This document shows, one piece after another, positions 6,748 to 10,058 of a stretch of 10,058 nt of DNA; the first letter of the stretch is position 1; each line of letters opens with the position of its first letter. The translations under genes and the position numbers were made by a program. The stretch is from assembly GCA_934167825.1 (NCBI GenBank), contig CAKPLY010000008.1, forward strand, positions 1 to 10,058. The letters run 5' to 3'. Under the pieces are notes generated by a model. That model searched no databases. It had not been told where the DNA came from and saw only the letters and a program-made list of their open reading frames with translations. This DNA comes from an uncultured Bacilli bacterium (lineage in GTDB: Bacteria; Bacillota_I; Bacilli_A; RF39; UBA660).

Positions 6748-7572
6748 TCACCTTTGTTTTTGTAAATTATAGGCTTTATATAAGTTTTTATATAGACACG
6801 CTACTGTCATTTGTCCTACTCCTTTTGGTACTGGAGTTATATTACAAATGTCACTACACTCTTCTACATCACCATAAAGTTTATTATCTATTCTATTTAT
6901 TCCTACATCTATAACAGTAGAACCATGTTTTATCATGTCTTTGGTAATTATTCCTTTTTTACCTACTGCAGATATTAGTATGTCAGCATTTTTAGTTAAT
7001 TCTTTTAGATTCTTTGTTTTAGAATGACATAGTGTTACAGTAGCATTATTGTTTGTAAGAAGTAATGATATAGGTTTTCCTACTAGGTTACTTCTTCCTA
7101 CTACTACTACATTTTTTCCTTCGACATCTATTTTGTAAAAGGAAAGTATTTCCATTATTCCTAATGGTGTACATGGTACTAAAGTATCTTTATTATGTGC
7201 TAAACGTCCCATATTTATATCTGTTAGGCCATCAACATCTTTTAGATGATTAACTTTGTTTTGGATAGTTAATTCATTTATATGTGATGGTAAGGGCATT
7301 TGTACTAAGATACCATTAACATTTGTGTCATTATTATATTTTTCTATTAAGTTAATTAAAAATGCTTCAGTGACATTGCTATCTAATTTTTCATGTATAA
7401 AGTTTACATTTAGTTCGTTTGCAGTTTTTTCTTTTTGTTTAACATATACATTTGATGCAGGGTCATCTCCTACTTGTATTACTACAAGAGTTAGTTTATC
7501 ATTTAATTTACTTATTTTATCTTTTAAATTAGAAATAGTTTTTTCTTTTATGGTTTTACATTCTAAAATCAT
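6748..7572 (-). CDS. folD: bifunctional methylenetetrahydrofolate dehydrogenase/cyclohydrolase
   Basis: FolD interconverts 5,10-methylene-THF and 10-formyl-THF in the cytoplasm using NAD(P). The 274-residue length is normal. The catalytic YVKQK box gives Y43 and K47, followed by GILVQMPLP at 87-95, KDVDG at 101-105, PCTPLG at 133-138, and the nucleotide-binding VVGRSNLVGKP at 157-167. The usual C-terminal PVPGGVGPMT signature reads PVPKGVGQMT here (K250, Q254), two changes in a normally strict motif. The ribosome binding site is AGGTG. It lies between khpA and the DUF177 gene in a translation operon, which is not its common place. Confidence 0.96.
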   Translation of the reverse strand: MILECKTIKEKTISNLKDKISKLNDKLTLVVIQVGDDPASNVYVKQKEKTANELNVNFIHEKLDSNVTEAFLINLIEKYNNDTNVNGILVQMPLPSHINELTIQNKVNHLKDVDGLTDINMGRLAHNKDTLVPCTPLGIMEILSFYKIDVEGKNVVVVGRSNLVGKPISLLLTNNNATVTLCHSKTKNLKELTKNADILISAVGKKGIITKDMIKHGSTVIDVGINRIDNKLYGDVEECSDICNITPVPKGVGQMTVACLYKNLYKAYNLQKQR

Positions 7573-7598
7573 ATTATCACCTACTTAAAAGATTATTA

Positions 7599-7847
7599 TT
7601 AGTAAGCATCTACATTAATTACAACTTTTTTATTGTCGTTTATGTATGAACTTGCTTGAACTATAGTTCTTATGGCGTTTATTGTACGTCCTTCTTTTCC
7701 TATTACTCTACCTAGTTCTTCACTTGGTACCATAACTTCAATTTGGACTGTATTTTCTTCGTCACTATCAAATTCTTTAACGCTTACGCTTTCTTCATCT
7801 TTTACTATTTTTTTTACTATTGTTTCTGTTAGTTTTACTAAATTCAT
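7599..7847 (-). CDS. khpA: KH-domain RNA-binding protein KhpA
   Basis: This 82-residue single KH domain protein has the RNA-contacting GxxG loop as GKEG at 50-53, within GRVIGKEGR. The family (YlqC/KhpA) binds RNA together with KhpB and, in streptococci, influences cell elongation and division. It starts 10 bases after the rpsP stop, with a ribosome binding site overlapping that stop, which is the conserved rpsP-khpA arrangement. The usual next genes rimM, trmD and rplS are not here; folD follows instead. Confidence 0.95.
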   Translation of the reverse strand: MNLVKLTETIVKKIVKDEESVSVKEFDSDEENTVQIEVMVPSEELGRVIGKEGRTINAIRTIVQASSYINDNKKVVINVDAY

Positions 7848-7857
7848 AACAATACTC

Positions 7858-8127
7858 CTACTTTCCTTGTTTCATATCATGATATTTTTTCATGATTCCA
7901 GCTTTACTTAAGATGTTTTTAACTGTATCTGTAGGAATTGCTCCATTTTGAAGCCATTTAATAGCAAGTTCATCGTTAACATTGATGTTGTTTTCTTTTT
8001 CTAATGGATTATATGTACCAATTAGTTCAATATATGCTCCATCTCTTTGCTTTCTTGAATCTGCTACTACGATACGATAGAAAGGTGCTTTCTTTGCTCC
8101 CATTCTTTTAAGTCTCATTTTTACCAT
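7858..8127 (-). CDS. rpsP: 30S ribosomal protein S16
   Basis: This 89-residue protein has the S16 N-terminus (MVKMRLKRMGAKKAPFYRIV), the VADSRKQRDGAYIE block and IGTYNP near 36-41. It stabilises 16S rRNA in small-subunit assembly. It is the first gene of the operon, with a GAGGAGG site 8 bases before the ATG and a near-consensus promoter 25 bases upstream of the start. Confidence 0.98.
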   Translation of the reverse strand: MVKMRLKRMGAKKAPFYRIVVADSRKQRDGAYIELIGTYNPLEKENNINVNDELAIKWLQNGAIPTDTVKNILSKAGIMKKYHDMKQGK

Positions 8128-8152
8128 AGTCTATTCCTCCTCACTGGATATA

Positions 8153-8181
8153 ATGATAACATAAATAAAGTAGGTTGTCAA
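8153..8181 (-). promoter_or_regulatory. promoter of the rpsP operon
   Basis: On the minus strand a perfect TTGACA (8181-8176) and TATCAT (8158-8153) are 17 bases apart. The -35 box lies at the centre of the 13-bp palindrome AGGTTGACAACCT (8184-8172). The 5' untranslated leader is only about 20 bases, so it leaves little room for a leader structure. Confidence 0.85.
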
Positions 8182-8229
8182 CCTTTTTGTGTTACACTTT
8201 ATGCATTTTATATATGTATATTGATATAG

Positions 8230-8272
8230 AAAAAGTTTCATAATGTTTGTAATACTTATATTATGAAACTTT
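8230..8272 (-). terminator. terminator of the surface-protein gene
   Basis: On the minus strand AAAGTTTCATAAT (8272-8260) pairs perfectly over 13 bp with ATTATGAAACTTT (8244-8232) across a 15-base loop, followed by a T run. It begins 10 bases after the stop codon and isolates the surface-protein gene from the rpsP operon. Confidence 0.88.
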
Positions 8273-8282
8273 AACTGTGTGA

Positions 8283-10058
8283 TTAGTCAATTAGAACTAG
8301 AATAGCCTTAGTTGTTATGTCGTCTTCTGCTCTTCCTATACATCCGCTATAAGTATATAACGAGCTCCTATAAAACCACGGCCCTACACCACCATAGTCG
8401 TCATCGCATGATATACATGGAAAATTACCGTATAATGTAGACCATGTGATTATTCCTCCTGAACCGGAAGTTGTTGACACCTCTCCAATTGCATCTCCTA
8501 ATCTACTTCTATTTGTTGCAGCACTTCCCGTTGCATATTTGCCATATGCATATGTAGTTAAATATTTAGACGTGGTATCCGAATATGTGTAAGAATATCC
8601 CGCACTTCCATTATAAAAAGTAAAAGCATTTTTAGAATCTGAAATTTGTGCCATAACATATTTATAATTTGATGTTTGGTAGGAAGATACTGGTGACGTA
8701 TCATATATTCCATATATATTTTCTGTTGTTGATAATTGCTTTCCAACTGTACCGTTATAATAATAAGTTGATGATGAACACTCGGTCGTTGAATTGCTTG
8801 CAATTATGCCGCGACCAGTTACTTCGTTGCAATAACTTTTTTTAATTATGTTGCAAATACTATTAGTGCACCTTCCATATTTTGAATTAGTTATATATGC
8901 TATTGCTCCCCACTCCATATTATTTATCATATGTGAATCTGTATTTGTTCTGGATGTTGATAACCCGTATATATTATCGCTTGTTTGCATATCGTAAATT
9001 GATTTCCAAAAACTACTTAATTGTACATTCAACCATGGTGTTGCACTAGGTAATATTCTTGGTGTTGATGTAGTTGTATCTTTCGACAAATCAAACTTAC
9101 CAATCCACAATCCTTTTAACTCATCTGTTCCAAATGTAAATGCTGGATGTGTATAATAATCATTACTATTTCCTGAACATGTTTCATTTAAACCACTTGT
9201 TGTTCCTTCTGCATAACTGTATGTACAAGAAATTGTACCAGTTGAATTTATATCTTCTTCAAATATTATATCTATTCCAGTATTATAGGCATCATAACTG
9301 CTTACTTCTATGCCTATTCCAGTTATAAGTGCCTTGTTTATATTCCAAACTTTATACTTATACCTTGGTATCCATACGTAGAACGCTAAGATGTCGGCAT
9401 CCGCGATAGTAGTTCCTGCACTTGCTGACTGATATGTACTACGATTAGTTGATGTTACTAGTACAGCATTAGCCCATTTCTTTTGGTCATAATCATACCA
9501 TCCATAAGTAGATGTAGAACTTGTAGTATCTGCTTTTACCCATTTAGAGGTAGATTCATTATATACTACCGGAATTAATCCATCGGTTAAAACTGGATAG
9601 TTTGCACCACTATTATCAATTCTTGGATCATCTATTACGTTAATTGTTCTTTCATAAACATAAGTTTTATTATTTGTTCCTTTTATTTTGTATTTAACTG
9701 TATGTGTACCTAGTCCTAATGTTGAAGTATCTGTTATTTCACTTCCTAAATATGTACAAGAACTACTACCTGTTTCACATTCGTAAGTTACTCCTGATTC
9801 TAAATCTTTTGTAGAACCTACTTTAACTTTTAAAGTTGTCAATCCTAATATTCTAGGTATTTGATATGTTGTTACAGTTGTCGTTGTTACTTTTGGTCCA
9901 GTAATTTTTACTGCACCATTACCAGAGTGTCCAGTTACGGTTGAGCCACTATAATCTATAAATGATGTATTACCTGTATAAGTTGCAGCATTTGTTAAAT
10001 AATATGATGAGTTTAAGAGACAACCTGTTGGACAGTTTGAAGCAGTGTCTACGGTATA
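8283..10058 (-). CDS. large extracellular Ser/Thr/Tyr-rich protein with a C-terminal lectin/FGE-like domain (5' end off window)
   Basis: The frame is open from the window edge to the TAA at 8285-8283, giving at least 591 residues. A TTG at 9842 is not the start, because 72 in-frame codons precede it without a stop. Counting from the edge, residues 1-55 form a Gly/Thr-rich segment ending GHSGNGAVKITG. Residues about 72-144 look like an Ig-like module (LGLGTHTVKYKIK, then ERTINVIDD). From about 220 the protein is rich in Trp, Tyr, Ser and Thr, with YVWIPRYKYKVW, MINNMEWGAIAYITNSKYG and ENIYGIYD. These are hallmarks of a C-type-lectin/sulfatase-modifying-factor-like fold seen in surface proteins of gut Bacillota (from memory of the family). 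Usual GGAWEYV and RGG core segments are replaced here. No C-terminal anchor is seen. Function is unknown; adhesion or ligand binding is inferred. Confidence 0.75.
   Translation of the reverse strand, partial: YTVDTASNCPTGCLLNSSYYLTNAATYTGNTSFIDYSGSTVTGHSGNGAVKITGPKVTTTTVTTYQIPRILGLTTLKVKVGSTKDLESGVTYECETGSSSCTYLGSEITDTSTLGLGTHTVKYKIKGTNNKTYVYERTINVIDDPRIDNSGANYPVLTDGLIPVVYNESTSKWVKADTTSSTSTYGWYDYDQKKWANAVLVTSTNRSTYQSASAGTTIADADILAFYVWIPRYKYKVWNINKALITGIGIEVSSYDAYNTGIDIIFEEDINSTGTISCTYSYAEGTTSGLNETCSGNSNDYYTHPAFTFGTDELKGLWIGKFDLSKDTTTSTPRILPSATPWLNVQLSSFWKSIYDMQTSDNIYGLSTSRTNTDSHMINNMEWGAIAYITNSKYGRCTNSICNIIKKSYCNEVTGRGIIASNSTTECSSSTYYYNGTVGKQLSTTENIYGIYDTSPVSSYQTSNYKYVMAQISDSKNAFTFYNGSAGYSYTYSDTTSKYLTTYAYGKYATGSAATNRSRLGDAIGEVSTTSGSGGIITWSTLYGNFPCISCDDDYGGVGPWFYRSSLYTYSGCIGRAEDDITTKAILVLID

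Noticed and set aside
2583..6750. UGA read as tryptophan (Mycoplasma-type code)
   Set aside because: All Trp in conserved positions use TGG. TGA occurs only at gene ends: in the ATGA overlap of abiEi/abiEii and at the folD end, followed by TAA.
8283..8400. Frameshift in the surface-protein C-terminus explaining the missing RGG
   Set aside because: Another frame reads briefly through RGFIGARY but then stops, and the annotated frame stays open to a stop just before a strong terminator; divergence is the simpler reading.
8558..8803. Second minus-strand frame within the surface-protein gene
   Set aside because: It is out of frame with the long coding sequence, low in recognisable content and lacks a ribosome binding site.
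9840..9842. TTG at 9842 as the start of the surface protein
   Set aside because: The frame is open upstream to the window edge and encodes family-like sequence; no ribosome binding site precedes the TTG.
1..10058. CRISPR array, tRNA, rRNA or insertion sequence
   Set aside because: Reading both strands showed no regularly spaced repeats, no cloverleaf-like segment, no rRNA motifs and no transposase or terminal repeats other than the abiE-flanking element.

Overview
The window is a low-GC (AT-rich) bacterial chromosome segment with every recognisable gene on the minus strand, so the text below follows transcription from right to left. Small zinc-ribbon L32, the alpha2-type glycyl-tRNA synthetase behind a T-box leader, the rpsP-khpA pair and strong AGGAGG-type ribosome binding sites point to Bacillota. 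TGA is used as a stop (abiEi, folD) and TGG as Trp, so the standard bacterial code applies and this is not a Mycoplasma-code organism. The surface protein at the right end resembles repeat families I associate with uncultured gut Bacillota. That lineage guess is inference.

Layout, right to left. (1) 10058-8283: C-terminal part of a large Ser/Thr/Tyr-rich extracellular protein, open at the window edge, closed by a strong terminator (8230-8272). (2) 8181-6061: a housekeeping operon, rpsP-khpA-folD-DUF177-rpmF, with a near-consensus promoter at one end and a short terminator overlapping the rpmF stop at the other. (3) 6071-3245: a two-gene unit, an oligosaccharide-flippase-like membrane protein and an unusually short M3-family zinc peptidase, ending in a terminator. 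(4) 3234-1657: a type IV toxin-antitoxin operon abiEi-abiEii, flanked on both sides by a near-identical palindromic element of about 46 bp. (5) 1641-76: promoter, glycine T-box leader and glyS. (6) 70-3: a promoter, ribosome binding site and start codon of a further gene that leaves the window.

The housekeeping genes serve translation (S16, L32, KhpA, GlyRS, and DUF177, which is linked to 23S rRNA and L32) and one-carbon metabolism (FolD). The most unusual stretch is 1494-3234. A nucleotidyltransferase toxin operon sits directly upstream of a T-box that reads the charging state of tRNA-Gly. The toxin operon's operator/promoter palindrome is duplicated at its far end, just before the glyS promoter. 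The abiEi gene has a different isoleucine codon preference from its neighbours, which fits an acquired cassette. The T-box leader itself looks very compact. I saw no CRISPR array, tRNA, rRNA or insertion sequence.
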